64,000 nt of DNA from an uncultured Paracoccaceae bacterium (GCA_947500055.1 CANMQO010000001.1:496001-560000), one strand, 5' to 3'; positions 16,183 to 25,843 are shown, numbered from the stretch's first letter. The notes: a model not told the origin generated them from the sequence alone. A program made the numbers and translations.

Positions 16183-19100
16183 ATGGCGACAATTGCACTT
16201 TCAGTTGCTGGCATGGCCGTTGGCGGATCTATCGGCGGCTCTGTCATGGGCTTGTCCATGGCAACAATTGGCCGGGCGGCTGGCGCCGTTATTGGGCGCC
16301 GCATTGACCAGCAACTGTTGGGTGGTGGTAGTGAGGCGGTTGAAACTGGCCGGGTTGACCGGTTTCGCCTGACCGGTGCCAGCGAGGGTTCCGATATTCA
16401 GCAACTGTATGGCCGTATGCGTATTGCCGGACAGGTGATCTGGGCCAGTCACTTCAAGGAAAGTAAAACCACAACTGGCGGCGGAGGGGGCGGCAAAGGA
16501 TCGCCGGCCCCGCCGGAACCTACGGTGACAACGTATTCTTACTCCGTAAGCATGGCCGTCGCTTTGTGTGACGGCGCCATTGCCCGTGTAGGTAGGATTT
16601 GGGCCGACGGCGTAGAAGTGGCGCGCAATGATCTGAACATGCGCGTATATCACGGAACCGATGATCAGTTGCCGGACCCCAAGATTGCAGCTGTCGAAGG
16701 TGCTGGCAACACGCCAGCCTACCGCGGTACAGCCTATGTCGTGTTTGAGGACCTGCCGCTTGGTCAGTTTGGCAACCGCATTCCGCAATTCAGCTTTGAG
16801 GTTACGCGCCCAACGCCAGCGGATGCGCCCCCAGAATTGCATGGTTTGGAGGATATGGTGCGCGGTGTCGCCCTTATTCCGGGCACCGGAGAGTATGCGC
16901 TTGCCACGACCCCGATCTATTTGTCAGCCGGTTATGGTAACCAGTTGGCGATCAACACGAATACCCCCTTGGGTGGTACTGATTTTCAGGTTTCCATGGA
17001 CGCATTGGAAGAGGAACTGCCGTCTTGTAAATCGGTCGTTTTGGTTGTGTCCTGGTTTGGAAATGATTTGCGTTGTGCGGAATGCTCTGTCCGACCCAAG
17101 GTAGAGCAGCGTCAAGCCGATGCCAGCGCCATGCCATGGCTTGTCTCGGGCGTGACCCGCGCGTCGGCTGCGCGTGTGCCGTTTGATGATGGCGCTCCTG
17201 TTTATGGTGGCACACCGACCGATGCATCGGTGGTTGAGGCAATCCGCGATATGCGCGCGCGCGGGCTGGAACCTGTTTTTTACCCTTTCATCCTGATGGA
17301 TCAACTGGCGGGCAATACGCTGCCTGATCCATGGTCGGGTGATGCGGGGCAGGCGGCATTGCCGTGGCGCGGACGAATTACGACCTCCCTGGCGCCGGCA
17401 CACCCCAGCAGTCCGGACGGAACGGTTGCAGCAGCGAATGAAGTTGCGGCATTTATGGGTTCGGCCCAAGTGGCAGATTTCTCGATTAATGATGATCGCG
17501 TCGAATACTCTGGACCCGATGCCTGGGGCTACCGGCGATTTATTCTGCATTATGCTCACCTTTGTGCTGCTGCCGGTGGGGTTTCCGCATTTTGCATCGG
17601 TTCAGAAATGCGCGGGTTGACCCAAATTCGTGGTCCGGGAAACAGCTTTCCAGCCGTCGAGGCGCTGCGTGTTCTGGCGGCTGAGGTGCGGGGTATTCTT
17701 GGGGCAGGATGCAAAATCAGTTACGCGGCCGATTGGTCTGAATACCATGGATATCAACCAGCGGGGACATCTGATAAATTGTTCCATTTAGACCCTTTAT
17801 GGGCTGATCCAAATGTGGATTTTATCGGTGTCGACAACTACATGCCGCTATCTGACTGGCGCGATGGTGATGAACATGCAGATCAGGCCGCAGGCGCGAT
17901 TTATGACGTGAATTACCTGAGAGCGAATGTTGCCGGCGGCGAGGGATACGACTGGTTCTATACCACACCCGAAGCTCGCGATGCCCAACGCCGAACACCG
18001 ATTACAGATGGCGAAGGTGAACCATGGGTGTGGCGCTACAAGGATTTTGAAGGTTGGTGGCGCAATCCGCATCACAACCGGGTTGGTGGTGTGCGTGAAT
18101 CTACCCCGACAGCATGGCAGCCAGAGAGCAAGCCGATCTGGTTTACAGAGTTTGGTTGCGCTGCGATCGACAAGGGTACCAATCAGCCGAACAAATTTAT
18201 CGACCCCAAGTCGTCGGAATCGCAATTGCCATATTATTCCAATGGCAGCCGCGATGATTTCATTCAGATGCAATACCTTCGCGCGATGACGGAGCATTTT
18301 GCGGATCCTGCAAACAACCCTGTGTCCAGCGAATATAATGGCCGCATGATCGCGACGGATCGGATGCATGTATGGGCATGGGATGCGCGGCCTTATCCAT
18401 TCTTTCCAGGCAATCGAAGCCTTTGGTCAGATGGTGCCAACTATGATCGCGGACATTGGTTGAACGGACGCGCAACAAACCGTTCACTCGCCTCTGTCGT
18501 GGCCGAAATATGCAACAGGTCAGGCGTCACGAGTTTTGATGTCTCACGCCTATACGGTGTTGTCCGTGGATATGTCGTGCCGGATGCTGGTTCCGCGCGG
18601 GCCGCGCTTCAACCGCTGATGGTGACATATGGGTTTGAAGCGGTAGAGCGTGATGGCCTTCTGATTTTCAAAAACAGAGATGGGCGTGTTGATCATGTCA
18701 TCGACGATGAAAGCCTTGCTATTGATGTGGAGCAGGATCGTTCAATCGCGCTAACCCGGGCACCTGCAGCGGAAATTGCTGGCCGCGTGCAGCTGGGGTA
18801 TGTGAGTGCCGATGGCGACTTTGCACCAACGGCATCGGAAGTTGTTCATCCAGATGAGGCCAGTTCCGGCAGCAGTCATTCTGAAGTGCCGCTTGCACTG
18901 ACCCGCAACGAAGGACGCCAAACCGTTTCGCGCTGGATTGAAGAAGCGCGCGCTGCCCGTGATACGGCCAGCTTCGCCCTGCCGCCGTCGAAGGTCGGTG
19001 TTGGGCCGGGAGATGTGGTTTCAATCGAAACGCCGGCGCATGGGGGAATCTACCGGATCGATAGAATTGAGGAAGCAGGATTGCGCCTTGTCGAAGCAAC

Positions 19101-20106
19101 ACGGATCAATGCGGTTTCGTATTCGACGCAGACTTCTTTGGATGAAGGGTCAACGATGCAGCCCTTTGCCGGTCCGGTGCCGGTAGAGATGTTGTTTATG
19201 GATTTGCCAATGCTGAATGGTGATGAGTCGGAAATCGCCCCTCATATCGCAGCGAGCAGCATGCCTTGGCCGGGCAGGGTCGCTCTTTACGGTGCGGCGC
19301 AGGACAGCGGCTATGCATTGGAACAGCTGATCAATGATGCAGCAACGATGGGATTGGCGCAGACGCCCTTGTTTCGCGGGCCGTCAGGCATATGGGACAG
19401 GCAGGTGGGCTTCGAAATTGAGTTGATCCGAGGAGAATTGAGTGCCGCAACGACGGAGGCCATCCTCGCGGGCAGTAACGCATTTGCAATCGGTGATGGG
19501 TCGCCTGACCGTTGGGAAATCGTGCAGTTTCGCGATGTTACGCCGGTTGCGGGCAATCGATTTGCACTGAGCGGATTGCTGCGCGGGCAGTTGGGAACCA
19601 GGGGGGTAATGCCTGATGTCTGGCCGACGGGAACGCGCGTTGTCATGCTGGACGGGACGCCCACACAGATCGCGCTGGCGTCTTCTGCACGCGGTGTCAC
19701 TCGCCATTACCGCTTTGGCCCTGCATCGGCGACGATGGATGCGCCCAGCTACAAATATGTAACGCATGCCTTTCAAGGAAACGGGTTGCGCCCGTATCCT
19801 GTGGCACATCTACGGGCATCGGCAGAAACAACAGGACTTGCGGTCTCGTGGATCAGGTGTAGTCGGATTGACGGTGATCTTTGGTCACATGGCGACATTC
19901 CACTGGGCGAGGAAACCGAAAGCTACGTCGTGCGTGTGATCCAGGATGGTGCGTTACGACGTGAAGTCACCGTGAACGAGCCGGTGTGGAGCTATCCGAC
20001 GGCCGATGCGGCAACCGAGGTGGGATCGCTTCCCTATCACATTGAAGTTGCGCAACTTTCTTCTCGATTTGGTGCAGGTCTCTTCAGCGCTGTGCAGATC
20101 GTCTGA
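16183..20106 (+). CDS. GTA g15, large tail-tip protein (TIM-barrel megatron)
   Basis: At 1307 residues this is the largest GTA gene, equal to rcc01698, which forms the baseplate tip and receptor-binding part. The N-terminus is a glycine-rich hydrophobic segment (MATIALSVAGMAVGGSIGGS), followed by a GGGGGGKG linker near residue 106. A glycoside-hydrolase-like TIM barrel spans roughly residues 420-760, with FIGVDNYMPLSDW near 547 and WFTEFGCAAIDKG near 653. The C-terminal part (from about 780) is the rcc01698-type tail domain. ATG at 16183 was preferred because the reading frame further upstream lies inside g14. No break is seen, so the longest gene of the cluster is intact. Confidence 0.95.
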   Translation: MATIALSVAGMAVGGSIGGSVMGLSMATIGRAAGAVIGRRIDQQLLGGGSEAVETGRVDRFRLTGASEGSDIQQLYGRMRIAGQVIWASHFKESKTTTGGGGGGKGSPAPPEPTVTTYSYSVSMAVALCDGAIARVGRIWADGVEVARNDLNMRVYHGTDDQLPDPKIAAVEGAGNTPAYRGTAYVVFEDLPLGQFGNRIPQFSFEVTRPTPADAPPELHGLEDMVRGVALIPGTGEYALATTPIYLSAGYGNQLAINTNTPLGGTDFQVSMDALEEELPSCKSVVLVVSWFGNDLRCAECSVRPKVEQRQADASAMPWLVSGVTRASAARVPFDDGAPVYGGTPTDASVVEAIRDMRARGLEPVFYPFILMDQLAGNTLPDPWSGDAGQAALPWRGRITTSLAPAHPSSPDGTVAAANEVAAFMGSAQVADFSINDDRVEYSGPDAWGYRRFILHYAHLCAAAGGVSAFCIGSEMRGLTQIRGPGNSFPAVEALRVLAAEVRGILGAGCKISYAADWSEYHGYQPAGTSDKLFHLDPLWADPNVDFIGVDNYMPLSDWRDGDEHADQAAGAIYDVNYLRANVAGGEGYDWFYTTPEARDAQRRTPITDGEGEPWVWRYKDFEGWWRNPHHNRVGGVRESTPTAWQPESKPIWFTEFGCAAIDKGTNQPNKFIDPKSSESQLPYYSNGSRDDFIQMQYLRAMTEHFADPANNPVSSEYNGRMIATDRMHVWAWDARPYPFFPGNRSLWSDGANYDRGHWLNGRATNRSLASVVAEICNRSGVTSFDVSRLYGVVRGYVVPDAGSARAALQPLMVTYGFEAVERDGLLIFKNRDGRVDHVIDDESLAIDVEQDRSIALTRAPAAEIAGRVQLGYVSADGDFAPTASEVVHPDEASSGSSHSEVPLALTRNEGRQTVSRWIEEARAARDTASFALPPSKVGVGPGDVVSIETPAHGGIYRIDRIEEAGLRLVEATRINAVSYSTQTSLDEGSTMQPFAGPVPVEMLFMDLPMLNGDESEIAPHIAASSMPWPGRVALYGAAQDSGYALEQLINDAATMGLAQTPLFRGPSGIWDRQVGFEIELIRGELSAATTEAILAGSNAFAIGDGSPDRWEIVQFRDVTPVAGNRFALSGLLRGQLGTRGVMPDVWPTGTRVVMLDGTPTQIALASSARGVTRHYRFGPASATMDAPSYKYVTHAFQGNGLRPYPVAHLRASAETTGLAVSWIRCSRIDGDLWSHGDIPLGEETESYVVRVIQDGALRREVTVNEPVWSYPTADAATEVGSLPYHIEVAQLSSRFGAGLFSAVQIV

Positions 20107-20399
20107 TGCGCCCGGTACAACTTGCCGACTTGGATATGGCCACCCGCGTTCTGATGTGTGTACATCAGCGCGACAGGTCACGATTGGCTGCGGAAATGTG
20201 CAGAAATGCGCGTATCGCTGATAAATATCGCAAGCGCATCGGTCGGCCCCATCCAGAGTTTGGGGTAGGAACATTGATGGCTGTGGCAGGCGGGTATGAC
20301 CAATGCGGACGGCCCGACACGTGCACAATTGCGTATTTGGAGTGCCTTCAGATCGTCATCGGGCAGGTGGTTGCGGACCAGCATAATCACACTGCTTGA
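20106..20399 (+). CDS. small protein coupled to GTA g15 (DUF7742-like)
   Basis: The start overlaps the g15 stop (TGATG), so this 97-residue protein is the last cistron of the GTA operon. It begins MRPVQLADLDMATRVLMCV and contains ADKYRKRIGRPHPEFGVGTLMA. From memory this looks like the small proteins that follow GTA clusters in other Rhodobacteraceae, where an R-K/R-GR-HP-x-x-G-G-SLM motif is shared. It is helical, basic at the N-terminus, without signal peptide or membrane helix. Function unknown; a role in regulation or packaging can only be guessed. The tail after residue 65 looks less typical and could be diverged. Confidence 0.65.
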   Translation: MRPVQLADLDMATRVLMCVHQRDRSRLAAEMCRNARIADKYRKRIGRPHPEFGVGTLMAVAGGYDQCGRPDTCTIAYLECLQIVIGQVVADQHNHTA

Positions 20400-20479
20400 T
20401 ATCAGCCATCACATGTTTGTTGTTGGCGAACGCCCCTTCTCTGGACTACATAACAAGTTCCAGATGAAGGATGACAGCC

Positions 20480-21286
20480 ATGGCACATGCAAAACCGTCC
20501 CTGACCGAGATTGATCCGGTTTGGCATCGCATTCGCGAGGAAGCGGAAAGCGCGATCGCGGCAGAGCCGCTAATGGGCGGGCTAATTCATGCGGGCGTAT
20601 TACATCACGGGACATTTGAGGGCGCATTGGCGTATCGCATTTCGATGAAGCTCGCTTCACCGGAGATGTCGGAGCAGATACTGCGTGAAATCGCTGACGC
20701 AGCATATCTTGCAGCCCCGGAACTCGCGGCTGCCGCGCGTGCTGACTTGGTTGCGATCTTTGATCGTGATCCGGCCTGCCACCGTTTTCTGCAACCCTTG
20801 CTGTTCTTCAAAGGTTTTCAGGCCATCCAAGCTTATCGCCTCGGTCATTGGTTGTGGATGAACGATAGCCGTGATCTGGCCTATTTCGTGCAAATGCGGG
20901 TAAGTGAGATCTTCGGAGTTGATATTCACCCAGCGGCTCGTATTGGAAAGGGCATCATGATAGACCACGCGCATTCCATCGTGGTTGGCGAAACGGCGGT
21001 TGTGGGAGACAATGTTTCGATGCTGCATTCCGTGACGTTGGGCGGCACCGGTAAGGAAGATGATGACCGGCACCCCAAGATTGGCGACGGCGTTCTGATC
21101 GGCGCAGGAGCCAAGGTTTTGGGCAACATCACCGTGGGACATTGCAGCCGGATCGCGGCCGGCTCAGTTGTGCTGGAAAGTATCCCGCCGATGAAAACCG
21201 TTGCGGGCGTTCCAGCCAAGATTGTCGGCGAGGCTGGATGTTCGCAGCCCTCAATGACGATGGATCAGTTATTGGATCAGGTCTGA
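20480..21286 (+). CDS. cysE: serine O-acetyltransferase CysE
   Basis: CysE acetylates L-serine with acetyl-CoA, the committed step of cysteine synthesis. The 268-residue protein has the N-terminal helical domain (VWHRIREEAESAIAAEP) and a left-handed beta-helix of hexapeptide repeats from about residue 150 (HPAARIGKGIMIDHAHSIVVGE in two pieces, then VTLGGTGK, HPKIGDGVLIGAGAKVLGN, AGVPAKIVG). ATG at 20480 has AAGGA eight bases before it; an in-frame ATG at 20471 would overlap that ribosome site. It lies directly behind the GTA cluster. Confidence 0.95.
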   Translation: MAHAKPSLTEIDPVWHRIREEAESAIAAEPLMGGLIHAGVLHHGTFEGALAYRISMKLASPEMSEQILREIADAAYLAAPELAAAARADLVAIFDRDPACHRFLQPLLFFKGFQAIQAYRLGHWLWMNDSRDLAYFVQMRVSEIFGVDIHPAARIGKGIMIDHAHSIVVGETAVVGDNVSMLHSVTLGGTGKEDDDRHPKIGDGVLIGAGAKVLGNITVGHCSRIAAGSVVLESIPPMKTVAGVPAKIVGEAGCSQPSMTMDQLLDQV

Positions 21287-21288
21287 AA

Positions 21289-21311
21289 CGCCGACCTTAT
21301 TCAGGTCGGCG
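21289..21311. terminator. hairpin between converging cysE and pdhC
   Basis: CGCCGACCT (21289-21297) pairs perfectly with AGGTCGGCG (21303-21311) across a five-base loop. Read on the minus strand it is followed by TTT, so it may end the pdh operon; on the plus strand the tail is A-rich. It fills the whole gap between the two stops and can serve both directions. Confidence 0.7.
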
Positions 21312-21318
21312 CAAATAA

Positions 21319-22629
21319 TCACGCAAGCATTGTCATCGGGTTTTCGAGGTTGTTTTTGATGGCCTGCAACAAGTTGGCGCCCAATGCGCCATCGATGACC
21401 CGGTGATCGACTGAGAGCGTCACCGACATGACTGTGCCGACGGTCAATTCACCATCATGTCCAACAATTGGTTTTTTGGTTCCGGCACCAACTGCGAGGA
21501 TCGCGGCATGGGGCGGATTGATGATCGCGTCGAAATTATCGATGCCGAACATGCCCAGATTTGAGATTGCAAAACTGCCGCCTTGATATTCATGCGGTGC
21601 CAATTTGCGTTCACGGGCGCGGGCAGCAAGATCCTTCATCTCGGCCGACAGGGCAGAAAGCGATTTCATGTCAGCGTCTTTCAAGACCGGTGTGAATAGC
21701 CCACCTTCGATGGCGACAGCTACAGCGACGTCAGATTTCTCGAACTGCAACGTCCGATCACCGGCCCAGACCGCGTTGGCCTCGGGAACCTCCTGTAGGG
21801 CCAGGGCACAGGCCTTGATGATGAAATCGTTGACCGACAGTTTGACTTCGCGCGCCTCCAACTGCTTGTTCAACTGGCTGCGGAACTTCAACAGCGCATC
21901 AAGATTGATGTCACGGCGTAGGTAGAAATGCGGGACCGATTGCTTGGCTTCGGTTAGGCGGGCCGCGATGGTTTTGCGCATCCCATCAAGGCTGACTTCT
22001 TGAAAAGGTCGACCGTCATAGGTTTTGAGGACCATATCGGTCGCGGGGCCAGCAGCCATTGCGGCGGGAGCCGCAGCCTTTGCAGCTGGTGCGTCAGCCA
22101 TGGCTGGCACCGCACCGGGCTGCGCGTTTTCAACATCCGCCTTGATGATCCGACCATGCGGGCCGGAGCCAGTGATTGCGGCGAGGTCCAGGCCTTTGTC
22201 AGCCGCTATGCGCCGTGCCAGCGGTGTAGCAAAGACACGGTTACCGTCATTGACCGGGGCTGCCGGGGCAGGGGTGGCAGCGGGCGCGGCCTTGTCGGAG
22301 CCCCCTGCGGGGGCCGCCTCCGCAGCCGCCGTCGGCTGCGCCGCCGCGGCAGGCGCAGTCGTTGCGCCGATATCATCCGCGCTTTCGCCATCTTCCAGCA
22401 AGACGGCAATTACATCATTGACCTTGACCCCTTCGGTGCCTTCGGGAACAACGATCTTGCCAATCGTGCCTTCATCGACGGCTTCGAATTCCATTGTGGC
22501 TTTGTCGGTTTCGATCTCGGCCATGACATCGCCGGATGCGACGGTATCGCCTTCCTTGACCAGCCATCTGGCCAATGTGCCCTCCTCCATCGTGGGGGAC
22601 AGGGCGGGCATCAGGATTTCTGTTGGCAT
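21319..22629 (-). CDS. pdhC: pyruvate dehydrogenase E2, dihydrolipoyl acetyltransferase
   Basis: E2 is the core of the pyruvate dehydrogenase complex and passes the acetyl group from lipoamide to CoA. The 436-residue protein has one lipoyl domain (1-78) with the lipoylation motif DKATMEFEA, an Ala/Pro-rich linker, the peripheral subunit-binding domain ([30 protein letters not shown]) and the catalytic domain ending [12 protein letters not shown] with the His and Asp of the active site. The start follows AAGGAGA, 12 bases after pdhB, so it is the last gene of the pdh operon. Confidence 0.97.
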   Translation of the reverse strand: MPTEILMPALSPTMEEGTLARWLVKEGDTVASGDVMAEIETDKATMEFEAVDEGTIGKIVVPEGTEGVKVNDVIAVLLEDGESADDIGATTAPAAAAQPTAAAEAAPAGGSDKAAPAATPAPAAPVNDGNRVFATPLARRIAADKGLDLAAITGSGPHGRIIKADVENAQPGAVPAMADAPAAKAAAPAAMAAGPATDMVLKTYDGRPFQEVSLDGMRKTIAARLTEAKQSVPHFYLRRDINLDALLKFRSQLNKQLEAREVKLSVNDFIIKACALALQEVPEANAVWAGDRTLQFEKSDVAVAVAIEGGLFTPVLKDADMKSLSALSAEMKDLAARARERKLAPHEYQGGSFAISNLGMFGIDNFDAIINPPHAAILAVGAGTKKPIVGHDGELTVGTVMSVTLSVDHRVIDGALGANLLQAIKNNLENPMTMLA

Positions 22630-22641
22630 CGCGTCGTCTCC

Positions 22642-24015
22642 TTAGCGGTAGGTCACTTGTTTGCAGGCTTCGACCACTTCTTCGGTCGTTACCAGCGCGT
22701 GCTTTTCAAGATTGGCGGCATAGGGCATTGGTACATCCTTGCCCGTACAGTTGATCACCGGTGCATCCAGATAGTCAAATGCCTGCTGCATGATCACCGA
22801 GCTGATATAGTTGCCGACGCTGCCTTGCGGCCAGCCTTCCTCAACGGTGATACAGCGGTTGGTTTTGCGGACAGAGGCGAGGATCGTATCCGTATCCATC
22901 GGGCGCAAGGTCCGCAGGTTGATGACCTCGGCATTGATGCCGTCCTCGGCCAGCTTTTCTGCCGCCGCCAGCGCGTAGGTCATGCCGATCCCGAAGCTGA
23001 CGATGGTCACGTCATCGCCGGCCCGTTCGATCTTCGCCTTTCCAAACGGAATGGTGAAATCATCCATCACGGGCACATCAAAGGATTTGCCATAAAGGAT
23101 TTCATTTTCGAGGAAGATCACCGGGTTGGGATCGCGGATCGCGGTTTTCATCAAACCTTTCGCGTCGGACGCCGAATAAGGCATGACGACTTTCAGGCCG
23201 GGGATCTGCATGTACCATGCAGCATAGTCCTGGCTGTGCTGCGCGCCAACCCGGGCGGCCGCGCCGTTGGGGCCACGGAATACCATGGGCGCACCCATCT
23301 GACCGCCAGACATATATAGTGTCTTTGCGGCGGAGTTTATAATATGGTCAATGGCTTGCATGGCGAAGTTGAACGTCATGAATTCAACGATCGGCTTCAA
23401 CCCGCCAAAGGCCGCACCGGTGCCAATCCCGGCAAACCCATGTTCGGTAATGGGCGTGTCGATGACCCGCTTGGCGCCGAATTCATCCAGCAAGCCCTGG
23501 CTGATCTTGTAGGCGCCCTGATATTCAGCGACCTCTTCCCCCATCAGGAATACGTCCTCGTCACGGCGCATCTCCTCGGCCATGGCGTCTCGCAAGGCTT
23601 CACGCACGGTGGTGGGTTTCAGTTCCACGTCTGCGTCCCAATCTGGCGTCGCGTCGGTGGCGGGAGCAGCGGGCGCAGCAGCTGCGGTGGCCGGAGCCAA
23701 TGTCGGTGCCGCGGTTTCCGCGGTGGATGCAGCAGCGGGCGCCGAAGAAGCGCCTTCGGCAGGAACATCTTCGCCTTCTTCGATCAGAATCGCGATCACA
23801 TCGTTGACCTTTACGCCTTCTGTCCCCTCGGCGACCAAGATCTTGCCGACGATGCCTTCGTCGACCGCTTCAAATTCCATCGTGGCCTTGTCGGTCTCAA
23901 TCTCGGCCATAATGTCGCCGGACGATACGGTATCGCCTTCTTTCACCAGCCATTTGGCCAATGTACCTTCTTCCATGGTGGGGGACAGGGCGGGCATAAG
24001 AATTTCAGTTGCCAT
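22642..24015 (-). CDS. pdhB: pyruvate dehydrogenase E1 beta with N-terminal lipoyl domain
   Basis: E1 beta pairs with PdhA to decarboxylate pyruvate with thiamine diphosphate. The 457-residue protein is longer than a classic E1 beta because it begins with its own lipoyl domain (1-78, [13 protein letters not shown]), followed by an Ala/Pro linker to about residue 125. The transketolase-type domain then starts at [27 protein letters not shown] (in two parts), with [21 protein letters not shown]. The extra lipoyl domain is known from alphaproteobacteria. The start lies one base after the VOC stop. Confidence 0.96.
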   Translation of the reverse strand: MATEILMPALSPTMEEGTLAKWLVKEGDTVSSGDIMAEIETDKATMEFEAVDEGIVGKILVAEGTEGVKVNDVIAILIEEGEDVPAEGASSAPAAASTAETAAPTLAPATAAAAPAAPATDATPDWDADVELKPTTVREALRDAMAEEMRRDEDVFLMGEEVAEYQGAYKISQGLLDEFGAKRVIDTPITEHGFAGIGTGAAFGGLKPIVEFMTFNFAMQAIDHIINSAAKTLYMSGGQMGAPMVFRGPNGAAARVGAQHSQDYAAWYMQIPGLKVVMPYSASDAKGLMKTAIRDPNPVIFLENEILYGKSFDVPVMDDFTIPFGKAKIERAGDDVTIVSFGIGMTYALAAAEKLAEDGINAEVINLRTLRPMDTDTILASVRKTNRCITVEEGWPQGSVGNYISSVIMQQAFDYLDAPVINCTGKDVPMPYAANLEKHALVTTEEVVEACKQVTYR

Positions 24016-24016
24016 G

Positions 24017-24403
24017 TCAGTTTGCCTCCGCAGGTGTAATCATTCCGACGATATTGCCTTGTCCGTCCTCGACATAAGCGCAGCGCCCAATGCCGGGGTA
24101 ATCTTCGGGTGGTAACGCTTCTGCGCCCCCATGTTCGAGTGCCCAAGCATAGCTGCGATCGCAGTCGGCAACTTCAAATGTCATTGTGCCGCCGCGCACT
24201 GGCGCACCTTTTGCAGGCGCGTCGCCCATGCGACGCATGATCCCGGCTGTCATGCAATCTTTGGCGCCGACGTCAGCCCCCTGCACCAAGTGATAGTCGA
24301 TGTCCTCGCCACCCGGCATCGGTTCAAACGACCAGCCGAAAAGCCCACTGTAAAACGCCTTTGCCGCTCCGACTTCGCTTGCGTGTATCTCGAAATGGGG
24401 CAT
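24017..24403 (-). CDS. VOC-family protein inside the pdh operon
   Basis: The 128-residue protein is a glyoxalase/bleomycin-resistance (VOC) fold: [27 protein letters not shown] is split as the usual first beta-alpha-beta unit, and the second half contains [24 protein letters not shown] and ends [15 protein letters not shown], like the metal-site half of the fold. Its start overlaps the pdhA stop (TAATG) and AGGAGG lies seven bases upstream, so it is co-translated with E1. The substrate is unknown. Repair or removal of a reactive keto-aldehyde side product is a reasonable guess from context only. Confidence 0.88.
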   Translation of the reverse strand: MPHFEIHASEVGAAKAFYSGLFGWSFEPMPGGEDIDYHLVQGADVGAKDCMTAGIMRRMGDAPAKGAPVRGGTMTFEVADCDRSYAWALEHGGAEALPPEDYPGIGRCAYVEDGQGNIVGMITPAEAN

Positions 24404-25419
24404 TAGCTTGCCTCCTGCGGGATTTCGGTTGCGTAGATATCTGTCCAGAGTTCTTCCAGCGCGGGTTCCGGACTTTCCTTGGAGAACTCTGCGGCCTCGT
24501 TCACGATGGCCTTGATTTCCTTGTCGATGGCTTTCAGATCATCCTCTGACGCATGTTTGCCAGTCAGCAGCATCTCGCGGACCTGTTCGATCGGGTCGCG
24601 TTCGTCGCGCATTTTCTGCACTTCCTCGCGGGTCCGGTATTTCGCCGGGTCCGACATGGAGTGGCCACGATAGCGGTAGGTTTTGACTTCGAGAATGTAG
24701 GGACCTTTGCCAGCACGGCAGTGCGCGACGGCGCGTTCGCCGGCCTCTTTTACGGCCAAGACATTCATGCCGTCCACTTCCTCACCAGGGATGCCGTAAG
24801 CCGCACCGCGTTCCCAGAGTGAAGGCGACTTGGTCGAGCGTTTGACCGAGGTGCCCATGGCGTACTGGTTGTTTTCAATGACAAAAACGACCGGCAGGTC
24901 CCAAAGCTCCGCCATGTTATAGGTCTCGTAAACCTGGCCCTGGTTGGCGGCGCCGTCACCGAAATAGGTGAATGTCACGCGGCCATTGCCCTTGTATTTA
25001 TCGGCAAAGGCCAGACCTGCGCCAAGCGGGACCTGTGCGGCGACGATGCCGTGGCCACCGTAGAAATGCTTCTCTTTCGAGAACATATGCATGGAGCCGC
25101 CTTTGCCCTTGGAAAAGCCACCTTCGCGTCCCGTCAGTTCGGCCATGATGCCCTTGGGATCCATGCCACAGGCCAGCATATGGCCGTGGTCGCGGTAGGA
25201 TGTGACGCGCTTGTCGCCTTCCTCCGCCGCGGCTTCAAGCCCGACGACAACAGCCTCCTGTCCGATATAGAGGTGGCAGAAACCGCCGATCAGGCCCATG
25301 CCATAAAGCTGGCCCGCCTTTTCCTCAAACCGCCGGATCAGCAGCATTTCTCGGTAGTGGCCTAGTAGTTCTTCGGCAGAAACATTGGGTTTCGCGGCGG
25401 CCTTCTTTTTAGGCGGCAT
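24403..25419 (-). CDS. pdhA: pyruvate dehydrogenase E1 alpha
   Basis: E1 alpha binds thiamine diphosphate and, with PdhB, decarboxylates pyruvate and acetylates lipoyl-E2. The 338-residue protein has FEEKAGQLYGMGLIGGF, GHIGQE-like LYIGQEAVVVG, the SMHMFS segment, and the thiamine motif GDGAANQG followed by NNQYAMGTS. The phosphorylation-loop region YRGHSMSDPAKYR is also conserved. GGAGG lies before the start. The first gene of pdhA-VOC-pdhB-pdhC, it is preceded by a palindrome that may be an operator. Confidence 0.97.
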   Translation of the reverse strand: MPPKKKAAAKPNVSAEELLGHYREMLLIRRFEEKAGQLYGMGLIGGFCHLYIGQEAVVVGLEAAAEEGDKRVTSYRDHGHMLACGMDPKGIMAELTGREGGFSKGKGGSMHMFSKEKHFYGGHGIVAAQVPLGAGLAFADKYKGNGRVTFTYFGDGAANQGQVYETYNMAELWDLPVVFVIENNQYAMGTSVKRSTKSPSLWERGAAYGIPGEEVDGMNVLAVKEAGERAVAHCRAGKGPYILEVKTYRYRGHSMSDPAKYRTREEVQKMRDERDPIEQVREMLLTGKHASEDDLKAIDKEIKAIVNEAAEFSKESPEPALEELWTDIYATEIPQEAS

Positions 25420-25444
25420 GTGCTATCCTCCGGCGCTTGGACAA

Positions 25445-25466
25445 AATAGTTTAGCATTAAACTATT
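25445..25466. promoter_or_regulatory. palindromic operator candidate upstream of pdhA
   Basis: AATAGTTTA (25445-25453) and TAAACTATT (25458-25466) are perfect inverted repeats with a four-base spacer, 26-47 bases before the pdhA start, in the expected promoter zone. The size and A/T-rich arms resemble MarR-type or similar dimer sites. The regulator is not in the window. Confidence 0.55.
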
Positions 25467-25543
25467 CCATAAAGCATGTACCGATGAATTGCGAGAGTCA
25501 AAGTGACGTGCCGTCACCCGGTGCCGACATAGCCGGGTTGCGT

Positions 25544-25843
25544 CTAGCGGATGACAATTTCGTCGGCGCGGATCAGGCCCAGCACATCGCGCGCCTGTTC
25601 ATCCAGCAGATCAAGGTCGAGGAAATTGTCAGAGAGGCGGCTTGTGAGGTTTTCCATCCGCACCACTTCGGTCTCCAACGCCGCCAGTTCCGTGGTCAGT
25701 GCACGTCCTTCGGCCTCAATCTCGATCCGTTTGAACAGCCCGTAATCCCCTTGCACGGCGGCAAAGGTAAAATAGAGTCCCAGCATCAGCGCGCCGAAAA
25801 AATAGAACACTGCGCCAAGGGGTGGGCGGTTACGTCTTAACAT
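25544..25843 (-). CDS. FtsB/DivIC-like septum formation initiator
   Basis: The 99-residue protein has a short cytoplasmic N-terminus (MLRRNRPPLG), one membrane helix (AVFYFFGALMLGLYFTFAAV), a periplasmic coiled coil (IEIEAEGRALTTELAALE, TEVVRMENLTSRLS) and the FLDLDLLDEQARDVLGLIRADE region that binds FtsL/FtsQ in FtsB. It should act in the divisome. It lies between fda and pdhA on the same strand; such proteins are often next to eno or pdh genes. Small hairpins occupy the 97-base gap to fda. Confidence 0.9.
   Translation of the reverse strand: MLRRNRPPLGAVFYFFGALMLGLYFTFAAVQGDYGLFKRIEIEAEGRALTTELAALETEVVRMENLTSRLSDNFLDLDLLDEQARDVLGLIRADEIVIR

Noticed and set aside
6068..20399. Cluster read as an integrated prophage
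   Set aside because: No integrase, repressor, replication, holin or lysin gene and no attachment repeats were seen; gene order equals the R. capsulatus GTA.
22000..23319. A 439-codon open frame opposite pdhC and pdhB
   Set aside because: It covers the lipoyl and linker coding regions of both genes in antisense, and its repetitive glycine/arginine composition comes from the Ala/Pro linker.
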